Assembly: GCF_004011695.2 (NCBI RefSeq)
Contig: NC_082405.1
Location: forward strand, 1-64,000
Direction of reading: 5' to 3'
DNA length: 64,000 nt
Source: Ascochyta rabiei
Lineage: Eukaryota > Ascomycota > Dothideomycetes > Pleosporales > Didymellaceae
Part shown: one piece after another, positions 43,151 through 54,326 of the stretch
Layout: each line of letters begins with the position of its first letter
How positions within the stretch are numbered: the stretch's first letter is position 1
Position numbers and translations under genes: made by a program
Notes under the pieces: generated by a model
What the model was told of the DNA's origin: nothing
Seen by the model: the letters and a program-made list of their open reading frames with translations, nothing else
The model's database searches: none

Positions 43151-44094
43151 AGATAACCTAAGGATTCTATAAGTAAATCTAAATAAGAGCGCATAAGCTA
43201 TAAAGAGCGCCTTGTAACTTGCAGTAGAACTAGCTATAGACCTTGTCTTAGTACAAGAACTGTAGCTTACCTCTACTTAATAATAACCTTTAGACTACTT
43301 AGACATACGCTCTGTAAACCACCTATCCTTTACATAAATCCTACCTCTACTACAGGACTACAGCATAAGGCTATGCGTTCTAGCCTATGTCCTACGTTTA
43401 ACACTAGTACAAATCTCCCTAACTGTAGATTTAAGCCCTAACCTAGACTTTCTAGCTATTATAGTCTAGTAGTCTAGGTTAAACTTTCTAATCTATAATA
43501 TATACAACTAAACAAACACAAAAGGAATAATAACAGTAGAAAGAAAGCTTCTAAATAGCCGCACTCTGCCTAACTTAATCCTACTAGGGGACTTTAATAC
43601 CTACCACCCTTAGTAGGACTCTACTATAACTACTATAACACTAAAAGCTAGTAGTTTTATTACCTAGATAGAAGAGTAAAACCTAGAGCTAATAAACAAC
43701 CCTGGTATAGGCACCTTCTTCAGGCTAAACATAAGCAGGGAAAGTGTTCTAGACCTTACCTTTGCTATACACAGGCTTACAAACTAGATAGAAGACTAGT
43801 AAACCCTAGCAGGTATAGGCTTAGACTACCTAGGTATCCTGTTTATAATTACATTGCCTAGAACACAGCTCCTAAACAACTCTACTCCTTAGTTTAACAC
43901 TAAGAAGGCAGACTAGGACCTATTTTAGAAGGAGCTAGCAAAGGAATTAGTAAAAAGCCCTGCTCTAAATACTACAAGCCCTAGACACTCTACTAGCACC
44001 TCCCTACTTCTTATCTAAGGAGAGGACAGAGAGCTAGAGAAGCAGCTAGAAGCAATAGGGAAGGAGCTTACTACAGCAATACAGTCGCGCGTTA

Positions 44095-45417
44095 AAAGTT
44101 AGTTCCACGCTAGCGTCCCTCCAACGTGTTAACCCAGCCACCTATACTTTTTAACCACCTACAACTTCACTACTACTACTCTGTTTCCCTTACTTTCTTA
44201 ACTATTAGATGTAGAAACGCTGTTGCTTAGATTCTGTAGAGCAGGATTAGGCAATTAGGTGGCTACACGTAGGTGCAGGTACCTATAAAGTTACTAGTCA
44301 CTTTAGCTGTTGTAAGCGTACTATCTAAAATCTTTACAAACGTTTTAACACTACAGGAACTACACACAATAGACCTTGCTTAGGCAGACCTAAGATACTA
44401 TCTAATACGCAGAAGAAGCTCCTACACTACACAACGCAAAAGAATCCCTAGATTACCTACTCTAAGCTAGCTGAAGTCGCCCAGATTATCCTACCTAACA
44501 ACACTACTACCTACAAGCTAAGCAAGTTAACTATTTATTACGTACTTAAGCAATACTATATAACCTGTTAGAGGAGTAAAAAGAGGCCTAAACCAACTTA
44601 TAGACATACTTTCTAGCGTCTTTAGTTTACTTAAAAGCATTAGACCTTTAATTAGCGTTAGCACATAGTTAAGTTTAGTAATAAGTACTCTGTTTAGAAG
44701 GGCTCTAGCTATAAAGAGCAGTAGGTGTTTTGCTATAACAATAAGAGATAGAAGCTAAGAATAATTACTAGGATCTCTACTAGTTGTCTAGCTGCTTAGA
44801 TAGTGTAGGGAGCTATATAGCTAGATGCATAGAATAGACTACAGTAGAGTCTACTTATTATTATAGAGAGGGATCCTAATACTCTACGTAGTAGCTATAG
44901 CAGCCAAAGTTACATTAAAACACTTAAGTAAGGTCTCTTACCTTACTATTATAAGTCTTAGTTTTTTATGCAGGATAACATGCGTATACACACCTCCTAC
45001 GCTATACAGACATTTATAGCAGATTACAATATTACAACTCTCCTATAGCTAGCTTACTTACCTAATCTTAACCTAATTAAACACCTCTAGTGGCGCCTTA
45101 AACAGATAATGCATAAGCTCTACCTACAGTTTAATAACTATAGCAGGGTAGAAGAGCATTAGGATAAGTTTTATAAGGCGTTAAAGAAGTACTGGCGTTA
45201 TATCGTAAACTTACTTATTAAGAAACTTATTAGTAGTATACCAGCACGCCTAAGTGCCTGTAGGAAGGTAAAAGGCTAGTAAATAAAATACTAGTATAGA
45301 ACAGTATAACCTTAGAATTTAGAGCGTTTTGACTATGTGTAGCTATCTCAATTGCCTTACAAAGTGGGGTGGTGGGCGTGGTGATGATGCGGGGATTCGC
45401 TTAGTGGAACTAACTTT
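44095..45417 (+). mobile_element. Tc1/mariner element inside LINE ORF2
   Basis: 1323 bp with TA on both sides (44093-44094 and 45418-45419). The inverted ends read AAAGTTAGTTCCAC. Size and TA target fit Tc1/mariner. The LINE reading continues on both sides. Confidence 0.92.
44209..45279 (+). pseudogene. Tc1-type transposase, decayed
   Basis: ATG 44209 to TAG 45277 is 356 codons plus stop, in one frame with many nonsense codons. The N-terminal HTH reads AIRWLHVGAGTYKVTSHFSC, then KRTI-NLYKRFN and GRPKILS. The DDE core includes FMQDNMRIHTSYAIQTF (second Asp) and LAYLPNLNLIKHLWWRLK, where the usual PDLNPIEHLW has become PNLNLIKHLW, so the third catalytic acid region is altered. The C-terminus is a helical basic tail. 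It would excise and insert at TA; inactive here. Confidence 0.88.
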
Positions 45418-48400
45418 TAACGTAGTACTGTAACAAACGCAGCTAAAACTACAATCCTACAAAGCTCTACTAGCGCAAGAAGCAAGCCTTAGTAGAACCT
45501 AGACCTGAAATTACTTAGGACAAACATGCTTAGCAAACAACGCCTCCTACAGAGAGAACTAGCTAATAGCCCTACAACTACATACATATAGAAAAGGGAC
45601 TACCTAATTACTAGAAACAGCTACCTATAAACAGTAAAAGCAGCAAAACGCAACTACTAGAATTAATTCCTAGAAAAAGAGAATATAAAATTAATCTTTA
45701 AGGTAATGTCTTATACTAGGTCTATAGGTAACTAAAGTATACCTGCTATACAAGGCCCTAGGGGTATAGAGAACTCCTTTTAAGGCAAGTGCTTAGCACT
45801 AAGAGACACTCTCTTCCCTAGCCTACCTTCCTCTTAGCCTATAGAGTGGAGAACCTACTAAGAAGGTAGCTAGGAATAGCTACCCCTTATAAGAGAAGAG
45901 CTAGAACACGCCTACTCCTTACAAATCTAAAGTAGCTCCCTAAGACTAGATGTAATAAACTAGGAGATTATTACTGCAGTATATAAAGTAGAAATAGACA
46001 TATTCTTCTATAGGTTCTCTACGCTATTTAACTATAGGTACTACCCTTAAATCTAGAAAAGAGCAATAGGGATTATCCTAAAAAAGCTAAATAAACTAGA
46101 CTATGCAGCCCCTAAAGCCTATAGGGTAATTGCTCTCCTAAGCTACCTAGGCAAAGTTACAGAAAGACTAGTAGCTAAACAACTTAGCATACTAGCAGAA
46201 ACAACTACCCTACTACACCCTTTACAACTAGGAGGAAGAGTATAAAGATTAGCTATAGACGCTTCTATACTGCTACTAAACTAAGTGTAAGAATAAAGAA
46301 AACTAAAGCGTATAACAACTACAGTGTTCCTAGACATTAAAGGAGCTTTTAACTACGTCTTACTAAGCTAACTACTTACTATCCTACAACAACTAAAGCT
46401 ACCTTACAGCCTAATAGCCTAGATCTAATTATTCCTCTCTAGTTGCTAACTACAACTGTCCTTTAATAGAGAAATAGAAGAATTTAGTAATATAAACGCT
46501 AGAATCCTATAAGGAAGCTCTGTCTTACCTATTCTGTTCCTAATATATATTAGACCTCTATTTTAGTTAATTATAAACTACTTACTATCCTACCTAGACG
46601 ACCTAGCTATTATAGTAGAAATAATAGCCTAAAGAAAAACATCTGCCTACTAGAAAGAGATATAGCCAGCCTATTTGCAAAAGGATCTAGTTGTGTAATA
46701 CAGTTTAATGCACTAAAAACTAAACTTATCCACTTTACTTTAAGCTAAAAAGCAGAAAACTACACTCTTACCCTGCTAGACAGGTCTACTATAACTCTAA
46801 AAAAGACTGTTAAATAGCTAGGAATCTACTTTAATAACAGGCTCTCCTTTAAGGAGCATGCTGCCACAAGGATTAGCTAAGCAAGAAACGCCTTCTACAG
46901 AATGTGCAGACTAGCAAACAGCAATAAAGGCCTTACACCTACTGCCCTCTAATAAATATACCTAGCCTATGTTACTAGTATAGCAGACTATAGATGCCAG
47001 GTCTTCTAGAAGCAACAAGCTAGAATAGCAAAACAACTACAAGGACTACAGAACCTAGCACTTAGGAAAATCTTAGGCACCTTCTAAACCTTACCTATAA
47101 TTCCCTAAGAGGTAGAGGCAGCACTAGCTCCTCCTATAATAAGGCTAAACACTATAATAAGAAAGTACGCCTTTAGAGCTAGGAAGCTTCTGAAGAACTA
47201 CCCTATCTACACTACTACAACACAGCTAAAATTCACCCTACAAAACACAGACCTAGACTTTAGCGCAGAGTTAAGAGAGCTTAACTGTACTAGGCTAAGA
47301 ATAGGACCTCCTATACAGCTTATGCAAATTACACAGTCTATAGAAAAAGCTATGCCTAGTATAAGAGAAGAGAAACTAAAAGACTTCTACTTCTGCCCCT
47401 AGAATAAGGCTATTGCATACTAAACTAAAATCTTAAGACTACTAAAAGAAGAAGAAGTAAAAGCATACAAAACACAGATGCTATAAAAAGTAGGAAGTAA
47501 TATACTAGCTATCTACACAGACGCTTCTTCTGTAGAGGGAGGCCTAGGGATAGGAGTAGGAATTACAGTCCTAGACTACAACTAAGAGCCTAAGGAAATC
47601 TACACTATAAACTATAATATTAGTAAGGGCTAAATTTTATATAATAGAGAACTAGAAGGTATAATAAGAGGCTTTAAAATTGCAGCTACTATAGCTACTA
47701 CAGGATAGAACGTCTAGGTCTTTGCAGATAACCAGGCAGCTATCCTAAGACTAAAAACTCCTTTAAACAAGCCTAGATAGGCTTAGCAAATACGCTGTAT
47801 AAAGGCAGCTAAAACTATTAAAGATAAAGGAGCTATAATTAGCCTTAAATAGACCCCTAGCTACTAAGACATTACAGGAAACTAGAAAGCAGACTCTCTA
47901 GTAAACGAAGTAATAAAAAAGAGGCCTACCTCTAATGTTATAAGCATTGCTATAACTAGAATTTAAGTTAAGGCTATTATAATAGACAAATAGGATTACA
48001 AACTAGCTACCTACACAGCTAAAGCAATCCTAAGGAAAGTAGACACCTACGCAGCAAAATACTAGCTAGGACTAATAAAGAAAATAAAACTACCTAAAAA
48101 CACTAAAAGAGAGGTAGCAAGTGCCTACTACTAACTAAAACTAGGATATAGATATAATAAAGTATACCTACACAGTATATAGAAGGTAGATAGTAATAGA
48201 TGTATCTGTAGCTACACACAAATAATATAACACCTTCTACTTAGCTGTAAGGAATACAGACAAGTAAGGAAAATAATGCAGGACAGCCTATAAGGACAAC
48301 AACTTTTAATGCAACTAATACTACACACAACCTAGGGAATTCTAGCTACTCTAGCTTTTATTTTAGACACTAGAATAGGCACCTATAAGTGGTACCTATA

Positions 48401-48721
48401 ATAAATAACAGATACTTAAAAACTGCTGTTAACTCCCTAGAGCATAGGCTCTCACTACAGGACTCTGAACACACATTTACTATCTCCTTTTACAAACACG
48501 CTCCTTAAATTACTAGAGTAGCTTAACTGCTCTTGTCTTATATAGTCTTAGACTTAAACAGGATGTTAAACTTATAAATTAAATTAAATTAAATCAAATC
48601 AAGCGCCATACATACGATGCCAAAGAGGTAAGACTTTCTTAGCCTTGGCTGGTGACACAAGCGGGCAGTAACGCGGTTATTACCTAGTGTCGTACGGTTA
48701 GGTGCGGGGGTTGCATGTATA

Positions 48722-48990
48722 GGACATTAAGAATTAATTAATTAATTAATTAATTAATAAATTTAACGTCCTGTATGAGTCTAAGACTCTATAAGACAAG
48801 AGCAGTTAAGCTACTCTAGTAATTTAAGGAGTGTGTTTGTTTAAAGGGATAGTAAATGTGTGCTCGTAGTCCAATAGTAAGGGCCTGTGCCCTAGGTTAT
48901 TAAGAAGAGCTGTTGCCCTGTTAAATAAAGGTTGTGTAGAACTATCCTACAAGTAGGTAGTTCTAGCGTTTAATGTTTATTGTCTATTGC
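48722..48990 (-). mobile_element. LINE 3'-end fragment in inverted orientation
   Basis: The reverse complement of about 48730-48850 matches the LINE 3' end at about 48470-48600 (TTAAATTACTAGAGTAGCTT, CTCTTGTCTTATA words), including an AATT-type tail (here a TTAA/TAAT repeat at 48732-48760). The similarity fades near 48960. Two LINE 3' tails thus face each other across about 120 bp. Confidence 0.75.
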
Positions 48991-49019
48991 TAGCTATTGC
49001 TATTGCGGTATACAGTCTT

Positions 49020-49117
49020 TGTATTGTTGTTGTTGTTGTTGTTATTGTTGTTGTTGTTATTGTTGTTGTTGTTATTGTTGTTGTTGTTGTTGTTATTGTT
49101 GTTGTTGTTGTTGTTCT
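49020..49117. repeat. (GTT)n microsatellite
   Basis: An interrupted TTG/GTT run of about 95 bp with ATT interruptions at regular places. The poly-Cys frame across it is an artefact. Confidence 0.95.
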
Positions 49118-49186
49118 TATTGTAAAGAGTTTGTTTGTCTATCACTATTGCTAGTAATAGAGTACTGGGGTGTTTAAGCCGTTGCT

Positions 49187-49580
49187 TAGTCGATTTTGTC
49201 TAGGTATAGGGGGTCGGTATAGCTAGTTATGATAGGGGTATTTGTATAGGTTGTAGCTAGGCATATAGACCTGCTACTTTACTAAGGTAGTAGGTATCTA
49301 TAGGCCTAAGGAGAGAGCTGTTGCTTTGTCGATTTTGTCTAGGTATAGGGGGTCGGTATAGCTAGTTATAATAGGGGTATTTATATAGGTTGTAGTTAGG
49401 CATATAGACCTGCTACTTTACTAAGGTAGCAGGTATCTATAGGCCTAAGGAGAGAGCTGTTGCTTTATTAATATAGTGTTCGTATTAGGGGTAGGTTTTA
49501 GCTGTTGCTTAGTTAAGTTTGTCTAGGTATAGGAGGTTGGTATAGCTAGTTATAATAGGGGGTATTTATAATAAAGTAAT
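49187..49580. repeat. 139-bp tandem repeat, about 2.5 units
   Basis: The word CGATTTTGTCTAGGTATAGG starts at about 49191 and 49330 (139 bp apart). A decayed unit starts near 49514. Each contains an inverted word, GACCTGCTACTTTACTAAGGT. From here to 49919 I see no gene. Confidence 0.8.
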
Positions 49581-49919
49581 AGCTATGTAGCACTTGCTAG
49601 GCAGGTAATAGCTATAGCTAAGTTCTCTGTTTATTGTACCTTTAACCAGTCTAAATCTTTAAACGCACAGGCTATTGCAGAGATTTTATCTTAACTAAGA
49701 CTAGATAACCACTCTGTTCAGCTTATAATAGCCAGCGCGCTTATTCCAACGCCTACACTACAAAACAGACGCTGGAAATAGATGTTAGGAAGGCATGTTC
49801 GTAATATTGGGATAAAAAATTGATAGAAATTAACCTTTCTCTAACTATAAAAAGTTGGTGTTTGGTGCTAAGCAAAGTAATCTTCAGAAGAACCGGCGGC
49901 CTGACCACTAAAGCAAAAA

Positions 49920-50038
49920 ACATACAACAGCGGGTATTCGCTAGTGGTCACCCACCTAACTACTAATCCGCCGGTACGTTGCTTAAATAGGGCTGAGCGA
50001 ACGGGAAGCCTTGTTTTCAACGTCCTATGGTCGTATGT
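49920..50038 (-). rRNA. 5S ribosomal RNA
   Basis: 119 nt from ACATACGACCATAGG (5' end at 50038) to GTTGTATGT (49920), followed on the minus strand by TTTTTT, an RNA polymerase III terminator. Helix I pairs ACATAC/GTATGT, helix II pairs CGTTG/CAACG, and the conserved stretch GTGGGTGACCACTAGCGAAT is present, with the internal promoter region around GGCGGATTAGTAGTT. The usual fungal words TTGGGT and CACCAG read TTAGGT and CACTAG. The two changes pair with each other, so the fold may survive. Dispersed single 5S genes are normal in filamentous ascomycetes. It may be a functional variant or a lightly mutated copy. Confidence 0.9.
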
Positions 50039-50877
50039 AACAGAATTCATTAAAAAGAGTGTATATGTTTTTGTACTGTTTTAGCATCATAGCTCAGCTT
50101 ACATCTAGGCCCTTGCACGGCAAGATTAGTAACACAGTCTAGGTTCACGACAGCGCTTCGCCTGCGACACCTGGTAACGTTACCAGGACTAGTCCACGGC
50201 ATCTTTTGTTGGATGCCCAAGATGACGTAGTTGGGTTGTGCGACGTCTCCGGGGTCAGTCTCAGGGCGATGGCGTCAATGATGATGGGAGCTCGGAAGGG
50301 GCAGTTTCTTTCTAGCCTTCCCACTCGCGCAATTGCAGCACTCACAACATCTACAGTGGTAGGTACGTACGATATAAGGGAGCACCGCATGTATCACAGA
50401 GGGGAACGCGAAGATGCACACATAGTATTGACTCGTGCAGATATTGACGTCGATGATGAGAGTACTGACCCAGTGCGCTAGCTGCCACTACCTGTAGCCT
50501 TGTAACTGCTGAGTCTCTCAAGCTTGACCACCAATGACCACTACAATGCTTGTGGTGTAAGACAGGCATCCGCTGCAGAAAATCCCATCAGCGCTATACT
50601 CGGACGTTCTCAATGAGACTAGACCGTCGAAGGCACCGCTTCCACGGCACAGCCCCATCGATTGTATGTGCCATCCTCGTAGATGTGGCAGAGGAAGCAT
50701 GCAGTCTGCGCGTAGGTGTGCCCCTGACGGTTCGCGTCATAACTGGTATAATATGTGTGGGCCCATATTTTAACAGTATAGTGGTTTTTGGTGTCGCTGT
50801 GGCTACCATGTAGACCTGAGCTGGGGATAAGTCAGTCTTATGGACGGCAGAAGGACAGAGCATCGCATGGCATGGCG
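50039..50877. other. Unique spacer, no gene recognised
   Basis: Normal composition. Overlapping frames exist on both strands (for example 50206-50481 plus and 50351-50569 minus), none with a recognisable motif, and they contradict each other. Confidence 0.35.
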
Positions 50878-51456
50878 TTATGAACAGCAAGCTATTGTGA
50901 AGATCAAAGATACGAGATTGAAAAGGGTGGAAAATGATCTGGGTTCGTGGGGCACGCACATAACGTGTGCATGGAATGCAATGTAAGGGGGGTTCCCAGT
51001 GCTCATGTTGTAAGCAACCCGGTTTATCAATTCCGAGATATGTTGCCTCTTGTTCGGTTGAAGATAGTACTGGTTGTCCTTCCACGTGATTGCAAGAGGC
51101 CGTCCGCTGGATGCAGCTGACGGGGCTTCTGAAGAGGCCTCGGATTGCGCGTATTGCGACATCGCAGTGTGGTAGGTAGAGTTCGTGGTGTTCAAGTTCG
51201 ATCCAATGTAGTGAAGCGGTTGTTGCAGTTGATATTGATATTCTCGCGTATAGTGTGTATTAAGATAACTGGCAAATGATTCTAGGGACTTGAACAGATA
51301 TAAATAGTCTGCAAAAGCGCTCTCCCGCGGAAACATGTTGCAGGAAAAGAGTATGGGAGTCAAGTCACATTTCTGTCCCACATAAGCGCTGTCGTCGTCT
51401 GTGGGAATGATGGGCTTGCCTTGTCGTGGGCGCTTGATCTTCGAAAGAGGTATCAT
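50878..51456 (-). CDS. Hypothetical protein, 192 residues
   Basis: Not recognised. The frame starts at ATG 51456 (MIPLSKIKRPRQGKPI) and stays open for 192 codons in unmutated DNA. It shows an aromatic-rich region (FADYLYLFKSLESFASYL, YQYQLQQPLHYIG), a Ser/Ala-rich linker (SEASSEAPSAASSG) and a part with ITWKDNQYYLQPNKR and Cys residues near the end. No signal peptide or membrane segment is clear, apart from a hydrophobic end. It could be one exon of a longer gene whose upstream exon lies near the GGATV repeat at 51594-51711. A shorter frame in another phase overlaps its left part and is less likely. Confidence 0.4.
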   Translation of the reverse strand: MIPLSKIKRPRQGKPIIPTDDDSAYVGQKCDLTPILFSCNMFPRESAFADYLYLFKSLESFASYLNTHYTREYQYQLQQPLHYIGSNLNTTNSTYHTAMSQYAQSEASSEAPSAASSGRPLAITWKDNQYYLQPNKRQHISELINRVAYNMSTGNPPYIAFHAHVMCVPHEPRSFSTLFNLVSLIFTIACCS

Positions 51457-51593
51457 GCTGCAGCTGCGTCACGATATCCCTCTCTGAAAGAGGATCACCA
51501 TGATCCTGCAACTTCATCAGCCAATCAAGTAACTAATTGACGTTAACCCGGCGCGACCAGCTTGCAGCCCAATTGGCTGAGCTTGGGACTGCT

Positions 51594-51711
51594 CGCCCCC
51601 AAAAACCGTCGCGCCCCCAAAAACTGTTGCGCCTCCAAAGACCGTCGCGCCCCCAGAAACCGTCGCGCCCCCAGAAACTGTCGCGCCCCCAAAGACCGTC
51701 GTGACCCCATC
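51594..51711. repeat. 18-bp minisatellite that could encode GGATV(F/S) hexapeptides
   Basis: About six to seven units of CGCCCCCAAAAACCGTCG type. On the minus strand, within the frame 51517-51720, they read GGATVF or GGATVS. Length is a multiple of three throughout, so coding is possible but unproven. Confidence 0.7.
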
Positions 51712-51859
51712 GATTGTCATATCACTGCATCATGACTTCCAAAGTAGGTCCATCTAGCTTCTGCGTTGACCTTATGAAGAGAAGTGATATCGTCAGCTTG
51801 ATACAGGAAGCAGAGATCAATATTGCATTGCGCTCAAGGCTTAACATTCTTGTGTCCAT

Positions 51860-52499
51860 TTGACATCCTACAACAGCCAACAACCCTCACAGGAGATCTG
51901 CCTTGAGGAAGGGCGTCAACAGCGCCTACAACCTTGCTAGATCAAGCCTGGGTCTCAAGGACGCTGGTGGAGACTGGAAGAGGTGGCAGAAGAAGCGAGC
52001 ACACATACTGGCTGATGCAGAGGAAAATTCACATACTATGAAACGCAACAGGAAAGGGCTCCAGGTCTAAGAGAAAAACTACATAAAAAAAGTGGCAAGA
52101 TTTGAAACGGCGTTTGGTATTAAGGAGGCTGTGATTCTTGCGAATTTGACGGATGTCTCATGGTGGTACACTTCGCACAAACGTCGCAAGGAGCTCATAC
52201 TACACTATCTTAACCTAGACAGCCAATCTAATCAACAAATTACTTTATTGGGCACTAAGCGTGCACTGAACCGTTTAGTAGCTGACTCCAAAGAACATGT
52301 CATCATTCTAATTTTATACTCTATTGCTCTTACGTGCAGAAGACGTCCAGTCTCATTGATAAGAACGCAAACATTGCCTGCGCTAAGCAGCACCAATGAA
52401 AGCTCAACAAATTCTATTGGAACAGCCGGGAGAGCAGGTGGTGGCAAGCGGTTAGCTCTGCGGAAGAATGGCCACAACGACAGAGTAGGTATCGATTAA
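51860..52499 (+). pseudogene. Unknown helical protein fragment with one stop
   Basis: Not recognised. One frame runs from about 51860 to TAA 52497 with a single TAA near 52068. It reads HRRSALRKGVNSAYNLARSS, then LKDAGGDWKRWQKKRAH, EKNYIKKVARFETAFG, LTDVSWWYTSHKRRKEL, and a hydrophobic part (EHVIILILYSIAL), ending in a Ser/Gly-rich basic tail. Continuity across the stop and a consistent basic, helical composition suggest a decayed gene. There is no start codon near the left end. Confidence 0.35.
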
Positions 52500-53987
52500 C
52501 AGCTGTCACTCTACAGCTGCTTTCGAACCCTAAGTGCTCCTCGCACTACAAACCTGCGCACTCACTTACATTACTGCTCGCCATGGACGAGTTGATGGGG
52601 TACGATTGTACTCCGAACTTCGACAGTCATCGTTCTGAATGACTCTGGCGTCACTTTGGCAGGGTATAACGAGCCCGTTTCTCATACCGAAACAAAGGAG
52701 TGCAGATTCTTGTCGTCCGAAAGGAATGATTTGTAGATACAACAATCGCGCTGCTGATGTTCGCAAGGTGACTGCATGTCATGGTCGCCTGCATCAACGC
52801 GCTTCTTCCAATCTCCGACTGCCAAGGCTGCTTGTGCTGGAGCGCGGTATAATTATTACACTCACTGAGGGATGGTTATGCAGCCTCCAGTATAACGTGT
52901 TTTGACTCAAACGCTCCAACGTGCGGTCGCTCTCACTTGGTCCATCAGAAGATGACAATTTGGCGCAACACGCTGAATAAAGCTATTGCGGCTCAAGAAT
53001 GTTCTATCTATGAATTGTATCTAGAACTGCGTTTAAATATCCACAATTGACAGCCAAAAACAACCAATAGTTCCAAGGATCGTAATTCAGAGGTACAGTG
53101 GCTGTTCGCTCTGTCCTGTAAAGCCCTTGTTTCGGTATATCTCTATAATAAGCTTTTCCTCTACTGTTCTCCCAAGAACGCTGGCCAAGAACGCTTCGAG
53201 CATTGAAGCCAATCCCATAAGTCGAGGTACTCCCAGTTTAACAGATCGCTCCGTTTTTCCGTCGTGAATAGACAAACCCTATATTCCTCTGCTGAAATGC
53301 TCAAGAAGACCAGGAACTCGTCAAGTTGGTCCATCAAACGTCTTTAAAGATCTAAATGGTCGTCTTGATATCCTAACAGTCTTACAACACTGTATGCATC
53401 GAAAGCATTCCCTAATTCCTTCGCCCAGATTGCAATGAATGCTACCTCTCCTCTGCCGTCTCTCAAATACTCACCCTATCATCTCGTAGCTTTATCCCAT
53501 TTGGTAGAAAAAGGAATGAACGGTGTCTGAGCCTTTTCCTATAAAAGACAGTGGTCAAATGATTCCCTTGTAATAAGGACCTTCAGATTTCGTGCGACCA
53601 TGTTGAAACTATTCAAAGTCGAGTTGTATGATGTTGAATACTCGTGGCATCCCACGCGCAGGAGGATCACAGGTAGATCTCGAAGTGGAGGCGGGTTTAT
53701 GTAGGTGCCGCGCCGCGTTCTGGGCGATATAGACATGACCACTGTCTTTCTTTAAACTAAATAGAGGCATAGGAGGTAAGCAAAGGTTTAGACTACCAGG
53801 AGCAGCGATGATCAGTGTAGCTGTCAATGCTTCAATTCAATCGCTACATCGATGGTGTAAAGCCATCGTTTGAAATTTAGGCAGGCTCTAAAGAATAATT
53901 GTGAAACACATCGCATAACGTACAAGAAAAAGCCAGGCTCAGATTAACCTTTCGCGTGCAATAGGCCACTCTAAAGCCAGTCTCATT
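52500..53987. other. Unique region, no gene recognised
   Basis: Mixed composition without strong RIP decay. Several frames of 60-90 codons on both strands lack recognisable motifs. I see no RNA gene or repeat array. Confidence 0.35.
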
Positions 53988-54326
53988 TCAACAATTCGGA
54001 CAAATCCTCTCGCCTCTTCCGTTCACAGAACTCAGGTTCAGACAGTTCTGCGGGCCAGAATGATTGTAACGGCAGTAATCACACGTAAGATGGTATTCAC
54101 CAACGTCTTTCACCATAGATCCATATCGCCTACCAAGAAGGAGGTCCGTCGCAAGATGTGCGTTTGAGCGGAGGAGCCCGAGAGCTACATGGCTAAATGT
54201 ACCCAACCTTGCTTCTAATTCTTTTTGCCTTGATTGCTTCGCATAATGCGTGCTGGTCTGTCCACCCCTTGTCACCCTCGCCTTATTAATACATGTTTGA
54301 CTTTTAGCATGTCCTTCATCTGCCAT
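53988..54326 (-). CDS. Hypothetical small Cys-rich-tail protein, 112 residues
   Basis: Not recognised. From ATG 54326 the frame gives a basic N-terminus (MADEGHAKSQTCINKARVTR), a Leu-rich helix (SHVALGLLRSNAHLATDLLL) and a C-terminal motif CDYC-x9-C-x14-CPNC, ending in Cys. The pattern could bind zinc. It has no signal peptide, so it is not a typical secreted effector. It could be the last exon of a larger gene. Confidence 0.4.
   Translation of the reverse strand: MADEGHAKSQTCINKARVTRGGQTSTHYAKQSRQKELEARLGTFSHVALGLLRSNAHLATDLLLGRRYGSMVKDVGEYHLTCDYCRYNHSGPQNCLNLSSVNGRGERICPNC

Larger units (their letters stand above)
43190..48400 (+). pseudogene. LINE ORF2 (APE endonuclease, RT, RNase H) remnant
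   Basis: Read through TAG codons: endonuclease with a LVLVQELWL start near 43240, GDFNTYHP at 43587-43610 and a Gly-rich end; reverse transcriptase with TVFLDIKGAFNYVL near 46320-46360 and YLDDLAII at 46591-46614; and RNase H with AIYTDASSVEGGLGIGVG near 47508-47560. A CCHC-like segment near 48190-48260 (RCICSYTQI, then HLLLSCKEY) may be the terminal knuckle. It copies the LINE RNA at a nicked target. A Tc1 insertion splits it after the endonuclease. Confidence 0.82.
41641..48602 (+). mobile_element. Tad-like LINE (non-LTR retrotransposon), interrupted by Tc1
   Basis: Plus-strand element with ORF1 (Gag-like, zinc knuckles) then ORF2 (endonuclease, RT, RNase H), interrupted at 44095-45417 by a Tc1 element. 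The 3' end is marked by a short AAATT repeat tail (about 48575-48600). All frames carry many TAG codons. The left end is cut by the Gypsy element and probably continues at 32706-33006. Confidence 0.85.

Noticed and set aside
48980..49177. Open frame with poly-Cys/Tyr composition
   Set aside because: It is the translation of the GTT microsatellite; no coding evidence.
50083..50160. tRNA-like sequence with A-box-like TAGCTCAG and a GGTTCACGAC word
   Set aside because: No acceptor stem closes, and the only anticodon-like hairpin (CTTGC/GCAAG) has a 3-base loop.
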